From the NCBI GenBank assembly GCA_913060575.1, contig CAJXRR010000003.1, forward strand, positions 1 to 42,119: a stretch of 42,119 bases of DNA, read 5' to 3'. Every line of letters starts with the position of its first letter. The stretch's first letter is position 1. Below the pieces are notes generated by a model, which did not search any database, was not told where the DNA came from, and saw nothing but the letters and a program-made list of their open reading frames with translations. The stretch comes from an uncultured Flavobacterium sp. Its GTDB lineage: Bacteria; Bacteroidota; Bacteroidia; Flavobacteriales; Flavobacteriaceae. Both the position numbers and the translations under genes were made by a program. Positions 17,362-25,421 of the stretch are shown here, one piece after another.

Positions 17362-18567
17362 TTAAATATCAATAATCTCTTGATTCTTTAAAATATCTTC
17401 AAAAGTTTCTCTTTTTCGGATTAAATAATCATTTCCTTCATAGATCATTACTTCTGCTGGACGGTAACGTGAATTGTAGTTAGAAGCCATCGAGAAACAA
17501 TAGGCTCCGGCATTATGGAAACATAAAATATTACCTTCAGAGATTTCGCTAATTCTTCGGTTAGAACCAAAGGTGTCCGTTTCACAGATGTATCCAACAA
17601 CCGAATAATAACGGTCTCTTCCTTCAGGGTTTGAAATATTTGTAATGTTGTGAAAAGAATCATACATCATAGGTCTAACTAAATGATTAAAACCACTGTC
17701 AACACCAGCAAAAACAGTTGAGGTAGTTTGTTTTATTACATTTACTTTTGCTAAGAAATAACCTGATTCAGAGACTAAAAATTTTCCTGGTTCAAACATT
17801 AATGTGATGTTTCTTCCAAAATCTTTACAAAACTTATTAAAACGTTCAGAAAGTTGAACGCCTAATTGCTCGATATCTGTAGATATATCACCTTCTTTGT
17901 AAGGAACTTTAAAACCACTTCCAAAGTCAATAAAATCTATAGATTCAAATTGTTTTGCAACATCAAATAAAATTTCTGATGCGCGTAAAAAAGTATCAAT
18001 ATCTAAAATATCAGAACCTGTATGCATGTGAATTCCATTGATATGCATTCCTGTATTTTCAACAACTCTTTTTATATGTGGAACTTGGTGAATAGAAATT
18101 CCAAATTTAGAATCGATATGACCTACAGAGATTTTACTATTTCCACCCGCCATAATATGAGGATTGATTCTAATACAAACAGGAATTTCAGGATGTTTTT
18201 GTCCAAATAACTCTAAAATTGAAAGGTTGTCTATGTTAATCTGCACCCCTTTTTGAGCAACTTTTTCAATTTCTTCTAAAGAAACTCCATTGGGTGTATA
18301 AATTATTTTTTCTGGTGAAACTCCAGAAGCTAATCCTAATTGTACTTCTTGAATTGAGACTGTATCTAAACCAGCACCTAATTTTTTAAAATATTTTAGA
18401 ATATTAATATTTGACAATGCTTTTACCGCATAATTTATTTGAACTTGCTCAACACTAGAAAAAGCATTGGTAATTCTTTCATATTGCGATGCAATCTTTT
18501 GTGTGTCATAGACATACAAAGGACTATCATATTTTTCTGTTAATTGAAGTAATTGTTCTCTATTCAT
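17362..18567 (-). CDS. lysA: Diaminopimelate decarboxylase
   Basis: This is a 401-residue fold-type III PLP decarboxylase, the last step of lysine synthesis (meso-diaminopimelate to lysine). The PLP lysine is in INYAVKALSN, HMHTGSDI and FIDFGSGFKVPY form the cofactor site, EPGKFLVSESGYFL follows, and CETDTFG with AGAYCFSMASNYNSR completes the active site at the subunit interface. The track begins at a TTG at 18582; I place the start at the ATG at 18567 (MNREQLLQLTEKYDSPLYVYD), which fits family N-termini better. No LYS riboswitch or other leader is evident. Confidence 0.95.
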   Translation of the reverse strand: MNREQLLQLTEKYDSPLYVYDTQKIASQYERITNAFSSVEQVQINYAVKALSNINILKYFKKLGAGLDTVSIQEVQLGLASGVSPEKIIYTPNGVSLEEIEKVAQKGVQINIDNLSILELFGQKHPEIPVCIRINPHIMAGGNSKISVGHIDSKFGISIHQVPHIKRVVENTGMHINGIHMHTGSDILDIDTFLRASEILFDVAKQFESIDFIDFGSGFKVPYKEGDISTDIEQLGVQLSERFNKFCKDFGRNITLMFEPGKFLVSESGYFLAKVNVIKQTTSTVFAGVDSGFNHLVRPMMYDSFHNITNISNPEGRDRYYSVVGYICETDTFGSNRRISEISEGNILCFHNAGAYCFSMASNYNSRYRPAEVMIYEGNDYLIRKRETFEDILKNQEIIDI

Positions 18568-18672
18568 GAGTTCTAATTTCAAAGCGAAAATATAAAAATA
18601 TGTATACTGATTACTAATTGTTTAAAAATATTACATATTGTTATTTTTTGTAGAATTTGGCTAGTTTTATAT

Positions 18673-18694
18673 CGTGGAAAATCTGTTGATAACT
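18673..18694 (+). promoter_or_regulatory. Pair of DnaA-box-like words upstream of parE
   Basis: CGTGGAAAA (18673-18681) and TGTTGATAA (18684-18692) are both near matches to the DnaA box TGTGGATAA and lie in tandem about 80 bases before parE. A related word, TGTCGATAACT, lies before pcrA at 31550. Function is inferred only from resemblance. Confidence 0.3.
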
Positions 18695-18771
18695 AATGTA
18701 GATGGGCATTTTGATTTTTAATGAGAAATCCTATTTTAGCAAGGACTTCAAAATAACGGCAGAAAGATTTT

Positions 18772-20628
18772 ATGGCTCAAGAAACTAAGTATACAGAAGA
18801 TAATATTCGCTCACTAGATTGGAAAGAACATATCAGAATGAGACCTGGTATGTATATTGGAAAATTAGGTGATGGATCTTCTGCGGATGATGGTATCTAT
18901 ATTTTAGTAAAAGAGGTCTTAGATAATTCCATAGATGAGTATGTGATGGGTGCCGGTAAGACGATTGATATTTCTATTCATGGTAATAAAGTTTCCGTTA
19001 GAGATTACGGTCGAGGAATTCCGCTTGGTAAAGTTGTAGACGTAGTTTCTAAAATGAATACTGGGGGAAAGTACGATTCTAAAGCTTTTAAAAAGTCGGT
19101 TGGATTAAATGGAGTAGGAACAAAAGCAGTGAATGCATTATCTTCTTTTTTTAGAGTTGAGTCTAATAGAGACAACAAATCTGCAACAGCTGAATTTGAA
19201 CAAGGGAATTTAATTAACAAAGAACTCCTTGAAGAGTCTTCAAGAAGGAAAGGAACTAAAGTATCTTTTATTCCAGATGAAGCTATTTTTAAGAAATATA
19301 AATTCAGAAATGAGTATGTAGCTAAAATGTTGAAAAATTACGTCTACCTGAATCCAGGTTTGACGATTCTTTTCAATGGTGAAAAATTCTTTTCAGAAAA
19401 TGGATTAAAAGATTTATTGGAAGACAACAACAATCAAGATGATATGTTGTATCCAATTATTCATTTAAAAGGAAATGATATTGAAGTAGCTATTACACAT
19501 AGTAAAACACAATATTCTGAAGAATATCATTCTTTTGTAAATGGTCAACATACTACCCAAGGAGGGACACATCAAGCCGCATTTAGAGAGTCTTTGGTGA
19601 AAACAATCCGTGAGTTCTATGGAAAGAATTTTGAAGCTTCAGATGTTCGTAAATCTATTATTTCAGCTATTGCTATCAAAGTAATGGAACCTGTTTTTGA
19701 GAGTCAGACTAAAACAAAACTAGGTTCAACTGAAATGGGAGGCGGCTTGCCAACCGTAAGAACTTATATTAACGATTTTCTTAAAACTCAATTAGATAAT
19801 TATCTTCATAAAAACCCTGTTGTAGCAGAAAGTATTCAGAAAAAAATTCAACAAGCAGAGAAAGAGCGTAAAGAATTATCTGGCATTCGAAAACTGGCTA
19901 GAGATAGAGCTAAGAAATCTAGTTTACACAATAAGAAGTTACGTGATTGTAGAGTTCATTTAGGGGATATTAAAAAAGAAACACACCTAGAAACCACCTT
20001 GTTTATTACAGAGGGAGATTCGGCTTCTGGATCTATCACCAAATCTCGAAATGTAAACACCCAAGCAGTATTCAGTTTAAAAGGAAAACCTTTAAACTCT
20101 TATGGTTTGTCTAAGAAGATTGTGTATGAAAATGAAGAATTCAATTTATTACAAGCAGCTTTAAATATTGAAGACGGGTTAGAAGATTTACGTTATAATA
20201 ATATTGTAATTGCTACAGATGCCGATGTGGATGGAATGCATATTAGATTGTTATTAATCACTTTCTTTTTGCAATTCTTTCCAGAACTTATCAAAGAAGG
20301 GCATTTATATATTTTAGATACGCCATTATTTAGAGTTCGGAATAAGAAAGAAACGTTCTACTGCTATTCAGAAGAAGAGAAAAGGACCGCAATTCAAAAA
20401 TTAAAAGGAAAACCAGAAATCACTCGATTTAAAGGATTAGGTGAAATCTCGCCAAATGAATTTGTACATTTTATTGGTGATGATATTCGTCTAGATCCTG
20501 TAATGTTAGATAAAGATATGTCGATAGATCAAATGTTACAATTCTATATGGGTAAAAACACACCTGATAGACAGAAGTTTATCATAGAGAATTTGAAAGT
20601 TGAACTAGATATCGTTGAGGAAGTATAA
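18772..20628 (+). CDS. parE: DNA topoisomerase IV subunit B
   Basis: This 618-residue ATPase subunit of a type IIA topoisomerase has the GHKL ATP-binding motifs [23 protein letters not shown] and [14 protein letters not shown] at the N-terminus. A transducer domain follows, then the Toprim motif [11 protein letters not shown] and [11 protein letters not shown]. The gene is three bases ahead of parC, which supports topoisomerase IV over gyrase, since flavobacterial gyrA and gyrB usually lie elsewhere. It decatenates daughter chromosomes. The 204 bases before it hold DnaA-box-like words (18673-18694). Confidence 0.93.
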   Translation: MAQETKYTEDNIRSLDWKEHIRMRPGMYIGKLGDGSSADDGIYILVKEVLDNSIDEYVMGAGKTIDISIHGNKVSVRDYGRGIPLGKVVDVVSKMNTGGKYDSKAFKKSVGLNGVGTKAVNALSSFFRVESNRDNKSATAEFEQGNLINKELLEESSRRKGTKVSFIPDEAIFKKYKFRNEYVAKMLKNYVYLNPGLTILFNGEKFFSENGLKDLLEDNNNQDDMLYPIIHLKGNDIEVAITHSKTQYSEEYHSFVNGQHTTQGGTHQAAFRESLVKTIREFYGKNFEASDVRKSIISAIAIKVMEPVFESQTKTKLGSTEMGGGLPTVRTYINDFLKTQLDNYLHKNPVVAESIQKKIQQAEKERKELSGIRKLARDRAKKSSLHNKKLRDCRVHLGDIKKETHLETTLFITEGDSASGSITKSRNVNTQAVFSLKGKPLNSYGLSKKIVYENEEFNLLQAALNIEDGLEDLRYNNIVIATDADVDGMHIRLLLITFFLQFFPELIKEGHLYILDTPLFRVRNKKETFYCYSEEEKRTAIQKLKGKPEITRFKGLGEISPNEFVHFIGDDIRLDPVMLDKDMSIDQMLQFYMGKNTPDRQKFIIENLKVELDIVEEV

Positions 20629-20631
20629 AAG

Positions 20632-23325
20632 ATGAGCGAAGAAATTAACGACCACGAAGAAGATAAAGAAGGCTTGGAGAATCATCAAGAAGAACAAACT
20701 GCTGATCTTGATAACCAGACTGATTCTGTAGAAACCATTACTAGAGTTACAGGAATGTACAAGGAATGGTTTTTAGACTATGCCTCGTATGTAATTTTAG
20801 AAAGAGCAGTTCCGGGTATTAATGATGGATTAAAGCCTGTACAACGTCGTATCATGCATTCTATGAAAGATTTGGATGATGGTCGTTATAACAAAGTTGC
20901 AAATATTGTGGGTCATACCATGCAGTATCATCCCCACGGAGATGCCTCTATTGCAGATGCGATGGTTCAAATCGGGCAAAAAGAATTGCTAATAGACATG
21001 CAAGGAAACTGGGGAAATATTCTCACAGGAGACCGCGCAGCAGCTTCACGTTATATTGAAGCTCGTTTATCTAAGTTTGCCTTAGATGTTGTTTTTAATC
21101 CTAAAACAACAGAATGGCAAGCATCTTATGATGGTCGTAAAAGAGAACCCGTTAACCTTCCTGTTAAATTTCCCCTTTTATTAGCGCAAGGTGCAGAGGG
21201 GATTGCAGTAGGCTTATCTACTAAAATATTACCACATAATTTTATTGAATTGATAGATGCATCTATCAAGTATTTGAAAGGGAGAAGCTTTACAATTCTA
21301 CCTGATTTCTTAACAGGAGGTATTGCAGATTTTTCTAATTATAATGATGGAAAACGCGGAGGTAAAGTTAGAGTTAGAGCAAAAATGTCTCAGCTTGATA
21401 AGAAAACTCTAGTCATTACAGAAATTCCATTTGGTACAACAACAACAACTTTAATTGATAGTATCATCAAAGCCAATGAAAAAGGGAAAATTAAGATCAA
21501 GAAGATTGAAGATAATACAGCGGCCAATGTAGAAATTTTAGTGCATTTACCGCCAAATATCTCACCAGATAAAACCATCGATGCCTTGTATGCATTTACC
21601 AATTGTGAAAATTCAATTTCACCATTGTGTTGTATTATTGACGATAATAAACCGCGATTTATTGGAGTTACAGAAATGCTGAAAACTTCAACAGATTATA
21701 CAGTGCATCTCTTAAAGAGAGAATTAGAAATTCAATTACATGAATTAGAAGAACAATGGCATTTTGCTTCCTTAGAACGAATTTTTATAGAGAATAGAAT
21801 CTATCGTGATATTGAAGATCAAGAAACTTGGCAAGGTGTAATCGATGCCATAGATAAAGGATTACAACCACATATAAAACACTTAAAAAGAGCTATCAAT
21901 GAAGAAGATATTGTTCGTCTAACTGAAATTAGAATCAAAAAGATTTCAAAATTTGATATTGATAAAGCGAAACAGTTCATTGAAGGCTTAGAAGATAAGA
22001 TTGCACAAGTTAAAGTTCAATTGGATAATTTGATAACTTATGCCGTTGATTATTTTAAGCGATTAAAAACTACGTATGCCGCTGGAAAAGAACGTAAAAC
22101 AGAAATTAGAGCTTTTGATGATATTGTAGCTACCAAAGTAGTCATTAGAAACACCAAACTTTATGTCAATAGAGAAGAAGGATTTATTGGTACTTCATTA
22201 CGTAAAGACGAATATGTAACCGATTGTTCAGACATTGATGATATCATAGTTTTTAGAAAAGATGGCCATCTGATGGTTACGAAAGTGGCTTCTAAAACTT
22301 TTGTAGGAAAAGATATTATTCACGTTGCAGTTTTTAAGAAGAAAGACAAACGAACCGTTTATAATATGATGTACAGAGATGGAAAAAGCGGTCCGAGTTA
22401 TATGAAGAGATTCAATGTAACTAGTGTAACTAGAGATAAAGAGTACGATTTAGCAAACGGAAAAAAAGGATCTATTGTCCATTATTTTTCTGCAAATCCA
22501 AATGGTGAAGCTGAGGTAGTAACTATTTTATTACGAGCAGTTGGCAGTGTAAAAAAATTGAAATGGGATATTGATTTTTCTGATTTAGCGGTCAAAGGTC
22601 GTGCTGTTAGAGGAAATACAATTACAAAATATGCTATCCGTAAAGTTGAATTCAAATCATCTGGAGTTTCAACATTAAAACCTCGTAAGATTTGGTTTGA
22701 TGATACGGTACAACGCTTAAATGTTGATGGTAGAGGTGAATTGTTAGGGGAGTTTAAAGCTGAAGATAAAATTTTGATTGCCACGCAATCTGGAAAAATT
22801 AAAGCTGTAACACCAGAATTACAAATGCATTTTGATGACGATTTGATAGTCTTAGAAAAATGGAAACCTAAAAAACCAATTTCTGCGATTTATTTTGATG
22901 GAGAAAAAGAGCGTTATTATGTAAAGCGTTTTCTTATAGAAGCTGAAGATAAAGAAGAGGTTTTTATTTCTGAGCATCCAAAATCTCAATTAGAAATTAT
23001 AGCGATCGACTACAGACCGGTTGCGGAAGTCATATTTTCTAAAAGGTCTATAGATACTAAAGAAGTCAACTTTGAAGAATTTATTGCTGTTAAAGGAATT
23101 AAAGCACAAGGGAATCAGCTCACTACTGATAAAATAAAACAAGTAAATCTATTAGATTCATTACCTTTTGATGAGCCCGAAGAAGTAATAATTGAAGATG
23201 TTGAGGTGGTTGATGAAGAAGAAATTTCTTCAGAAAACACTGAATCTAAATCAGAAGAAAAATCAACTAAACAGGATTCTGATAATACAAAAACAGAAGA
23301 AGACGGACAGATTACATTGTTTTAG
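20632..23325 (+). CDS. parC: DNA topoisomerase IV subunit A
   Basis: This 897-residue DNA-cleaving subunit has the catalytic Tyr Y141 in AAASRYIEARLSKFA and the DNA-gate segment QRRIMHSMKD. The quinolone region reads HPHGDASIADAM, so the position of E. coli GyrA Ser83 is Ala105 and that of Asp87 is Asp109. The C-terminal beta-pinwheel region lacks the GyrA box, which argues for ParC over GyrA. The last 60 residues are a low-complexity acidic tail (EEVIIEDVEVVDEEEISSEN...) ending GQITLF, and an acidic stretch also opens the protein. It is almost fused to parE (three-base gap), so the two are made from one mRNA. Confidence 0.93.
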   Translation: MSEEINDHEEDKEGLENHQEEQTADLDNQTDSVETITRVTGMYKEWFLDYASYVILERAVPGINDGLKPVQRRIMHSMKDLDDGRYNKVANIVGHTMQYHPHGDASIADAMVQIGQKELLIDMQGNWGNILTGDRAAASRYIEARLSKFALDVVFNPKTTEWQASYDGRKREPVNLPVKFPLLLAQGAEGIAVGLSTKILPHNFIELIDASIKYLKGRSFTILPDFLTGGIADFSNYNDGKRGGKVRVRAKMSQLDKKTLVITEIPFGTTTTTLIDSIIKANEKGKIKIKKIEDNTAANVEILVHLPPNISPDKTIDALYAFTNCENSISPLCCIIDDNKPRFIGVTEMLKTSTDYTVHLLKRELEIQLHELEEQWHFASLERIFIENRIYRDIEDQETWQGVIDAIDKGLQPHIKHLKRAINEEDIVRLTEIRIKKISKFDIDKAKQFIEGLEDKIAQVKVQLDNLITYAVDYFKRLKTTYAAGKERKTEIRAFDDIVATKVVIRNTKLYVNREEGFIGTSLRKDEYVTDCSDIDDIIVFRKDGHLMVTKVASKTFVGKDIIHVAVFKKKDKRTVYNMMYRDGKSGPSYMKRFNVTSVTRDKEYDLANGKKGSIVHYFSANPNGEAEVVTILLRAVGSVKKLKWDIDFSDLAVKGRAVRGNTITKYAIRKVEFKSSGVSTLKPRKIWFDDTVQRLNVDGRGELLGEFKAEDKILIATQSGKIKAVTPELQMHFDDDLIVLEKWKPKKPISAIYFDGEKERYYVKRFLIEAEDKEEVFISEHPKSQLEIIAIDYRPVAEVIFSKRSIDTKEVNFEEFIAVKGIKAQGNQLTTDKIKQVNLLDSLPFDEPEEVIIEDVEVVDEEEISSENTESKSEEKSTKQDSDNTKTEEDGQITLF

Positions 23326-23340
23326 GTTCTTATTATTGAA

Positions 23341-23456
23341 CACTGAGGCGCTCGAAGTGTCATTCAGAATGTAATCATGTAATGTGACTTCGAGAGCTTC
23401 AGTCACCATCGATAACGTTTCGATAGGCCTGTCTGCCGACAAGGCAAGCTCAACGT
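23341..23456. repeat. Cluster of dispersed repeats between parC and the DUF2834 gene
   Basis: Three palindromic pieces lie together: CACTGAGGCGCTCGAAGTG (23341-23359, related to copies at 7899 and 25181), GTGACTTCGAGAGCTTCAGTCACC (23384-23407, one base different from 6689-6711), and GCCTGTCTGCCGACAAGGC (about 23427-23445). The rest of the 189-base gap has no gene. This is the densest repeat spot in the window. Confidence 0.8.
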
Positions 23457-23514
23457 GACAACCCAGTGTCCATCTAGAGCGTTTTGAAATGTTAATTATA
23501 TAAAATACATCACC

Positions 23515-23841
23515 ATGAAACGTAAATATATTTTCTTATTCATTGCTATTTTAGGTGTTGCATATACTTGGTATTATAACATCCAGTATTTTTCTAGCAA
23601 TGAAGAAGCTTCTCTTGTTCATTTCTTTGAATTAGCACAATCTAATTTTGCTGGGAAATCTTTTGGAGCTGATTTAAGTGTTGTTGTGCTAACTTTCTTT
23701 GTTTGGTATATTCCAGATGCTAGAAAGTTAAAGGTGAAAGGATGGTGGGTATTAATTCCACTGACTTTCTTAATAGCTATAGCTTTTACGTTTCCTTTAT
23801 ATCTTTACTTAAGAGAACGAACTTTAGAGCTTAATAAGTAG
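23515..23841 (+). CDS. DUF2834 family membrane protein
   Basis: This 108-residue protein has three predicted membrane segments: IFLFIAILGVAYTWYYNIQYF, DLSVVVLTFFVWYIPDARKL and WWVLIPLTFLIAIAFTFPLYLYLRER. The pattern of an N-terminal helix, a short loop with SFGADLSVVVLTFFVW, and a final FPLYLYLRER matches my memory of DUF2834. Function is unknown. It is convergent with the BtuF-like gene with only 6 bases between them, so they cannot share a transcript; closeness to the cobalamin genes may be accidental. Confidence 0.8.
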   Translation: MKRKYIFLFIAILGVAYTWYYNIQYFSSNEEASLVHFFELAQSNFAGKSFGADLSVVVLTFFVWYIPDARKLKVKGWWVLIPLTFLIAIAFTFPLYLYLRERTLELNK

Positions 23842-23847
23842 TAAAAC

Positions 23848-24996
23848 TTACTTCATTTTTTCAAAAAACGTCAATTCATAATTTAATAATAAACTAGGAT
23901 TTGTAATTTTTATAATGTCTCTTAAAACTAAATCGGGTCGAGTAGGAGCTAACTCATAATAAATAACACCACCTGTTGCACCTATTTTTGTAGCAGCTGT
24001 ATAGATATTACCTTGTTGAAAAGCCGTAAAGCTTTTGTAATGACTATTATTTTCTAGCATTTGCTCTTTTGTAGAAAAGTAGCCTGGAGCAATCCAGTAA
24101 TCAGCATCTTGAGCTTTGTCAAAAACACTTTCAAAGCTTAATTGCAAACTGCCTTTTCCTTTAGAATCTTTCCATAAGTAGTTTACATTTGCATCTAATA
24201 AGAATTTAGCAACAAAACTCTCTCCTCCAGGAAGATTCCATATGTCATTTCTCATAATGGCACCAGAAAGAATCGTGGGTTTGTTGTTTGATTTTTTTGC
24301 AATTGCTTTAGCTTCCAAATAATTCGACTCAATTAGTTTAAATATACTATCTGCTTCTTTCTCTTTATCATACAAAGCTCCAAAAAATTTAATCCACTCT
24401 GCTCTACCTAAAGGAGTTTCTTCTAACCAATCTCCATTGATGATGACTGGTATTCCTTGTTTTTCAATTAGATTATAGGTTTTATTCGTTTTGTTCATAG
24501 CAAATCCAACCACAAGATCTGGTTGTAATTCAAAAAGAACTTCCGTATTCATCGCAGCTTCTTTTCCTAACTCTCTTACAAACCCACTATCGATTCGTTT
24601 ACGTGTTTTTTCTGAAGATATATAATTGGTATCCTGAAAACCCACCAAGCTATTTTCTTCTCCTAATAGTTCTAACATTGGAATATGAGTCGTAGAAGTC
24701 ACTACAATTTTATCCACAGGAACTTGAATGTCGCCTTTATTTAATTCACTTTTCTTGGACAGAGATTTTGATTTTAAAATATAAATCAAGCTTTCTTTAG
24801 CTTCAGGATATGGGGTTTTTATAATTACTTTTTTATAATCATTAAAACGCTCTATATCAAATCCTTTAGCGTATTTTACTTCACTCAACTGTTTAGTTAT
24901 ATTTTCGTTAGTATTAATTGCTTTTTTCTCTCTGCAAGAACTAAAGATTATGGAAAAAATAACGATAAATAAAAAAGAGTATTTCTGATTTTTCAT
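23848..24996 (-). CDS. BtuF-like periplasmic substrate-binding lipoprotein
   Basis: This 382-residue lipoprotein (lipobox IIFSSC, Cys21) belongs to the cobalamin/iron-siderophore substrate-binding family (peripla_BP_2). The opening segment IVVTSTTHIPMLELLGEENSLVGFQ and the middle ELQPDLVVGFAMN are typical, as is the Trp-rich binding cleft (DADYWIAPGYF). It should pass a corrinoid or siderophore to an ABC importer, whose permease and ATPase are not in the window. It is divergent from a TonB receptor that has a cobalamin riboswitch, which makes vitamin B12 the best guess. No riboswitch precedes this gene itself. Confidence 0.87.
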   Translation of the reverse strand: MKNQKYSFLFIVIFSIIFSSCREKKAINTNENITKQLSEVKYAKGFDIERFNDYKKVIIKTPYPEAKESLIYILKSKSLSKKSELNKGDIQVPVDKIVVTSTTHIPMLELLGEENSLVGFQDTNYISSEKTRKRIDSGFVRELGKEAAMNTEVLFELQPDLVVGFAMNKTNKTYNLIEKQGIPVIINGDWLEETPLGRAEWIKFFGALYDKEKEADSIFKLIESNYLEAKAIAKKSNNKPTILSGAIMRNDIWNLPGGESFVAKFLLDANVNYLWKDSKGKGSLQLSFESVFDKAQDADYWIAPGYFSTKEQMLENNSHYKSFTAFQQGNIYTAATKIGATGGVIYYELAPTRPDLVLRDIIKITNPSLLLNYELTFFEKMK

Positions 24997-25065
24997 GAAT
25001 GCGAATTGTACACTGCAAGATTACAAAATAGTTTACAAAATAAAATTTATGTATGAAAAATAGTA

Positions 25066-25073
25066 TACATTTG
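25066..25073 (+). promoter_or_regulatory. -7 promoter element for the riboswitch-btuB transcript
   Basis: TACATTTG matches TAnnTTTG and lies just before the riboswitch, so the aptamer would begin within about 10-15 bases of the start of transcription. The -33 region reads TTTA, not TTTG. Confidence 0.6.
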
Positions 25074-25080
25074 CTCCGAT

Positions 25081-25345
25081 TTTTGGTTCTATTATCAACA
25101 TCATTGATACTAGATTAAAAGGGAATTCGGTGAAAATCCGAGACTGTTCCCGCAACTGTAAGTATATCCTTAATTGTCACACTTAGCATGTCGAAGTGTA
25201 TATTCAGGATCTCATTTAAAATGAGTAGTTATGCTTCAAACCACTGGTTACTATCAAATAAGATTTGATACAAGCTGGGAAGGTTCATAACATAATACGA
25301 GTCAGGAGACCTGCCCTAAATCACGAGTAATAAAACTTTCGGGAC
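25081..25345 (+). ncRNA. Cobalamin riboswitch
   Basis: The conserved core is complete: GGGAA (25121), GGTGAAAATCC (25129-25139), GACTGTTCCCGCAACTGTAAG, CCACTGG (25241-25247), GCTGGGAAGG, and the B12 box GAGTCAGGAGACCTGCC (25299-25315). The arm after CCACTGG holds an 8-bp hairpin TATCAAAT-AAG-ATTTGATA. The segment between AACTGTAAG and CCACTGG is long and contains a dispersed-repeat hairpin (25175-25200) and a second hairpin CTCATTTAAAATGAG. The RNA should turn down the downstream receptor gene when adenosylcobalamin is plentiful. The outer ends of the element are approximate. The expression platform lies between 25316 and the ATG at 25422 and includes the palindrome TTTTTGTACAAAAA. Confidence 0.95.
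25175..25200. repeat. Dispersed repeat copy lodged in the cobalamin riboswitch
   Basis: TGTCACACTTAGCATGTCGAAGTGTA resembles the intergenic copies at 7899 (ACTGAGCCTGTCGAAGT) and 23341 (CACTGAGGCGCTCGAAGTG). ACACTT and AAGTGT pair perfectly. It lies in a part of the riboswitch that varies in length in nature, so the fold can tolerate it. Confidence 0.7.
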
Positions 25346-25421
25346 AAAGGTTTGTGTACTAATACCATCATTTTTGTACAAAAATTTTACCTGATTTATT
25401 TGTAAAAATTAAATCAAAAAA

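Noticed and set aside
18568-18582. TTG at 18582 as lysA start (track)
   Set aside because: The ATG at 18567 gives an N-terminus of family-typical length. The extra five residues are not part of the known fold.
18772-23325. DNA gyrase instead of topoisomerase IV
   Set aside because: The A subunit lacks the GyrA box and the two genes are adjacent in parE-parC order. Gyrase genes are expected elsewhere, although this was not tested by phylogeny.
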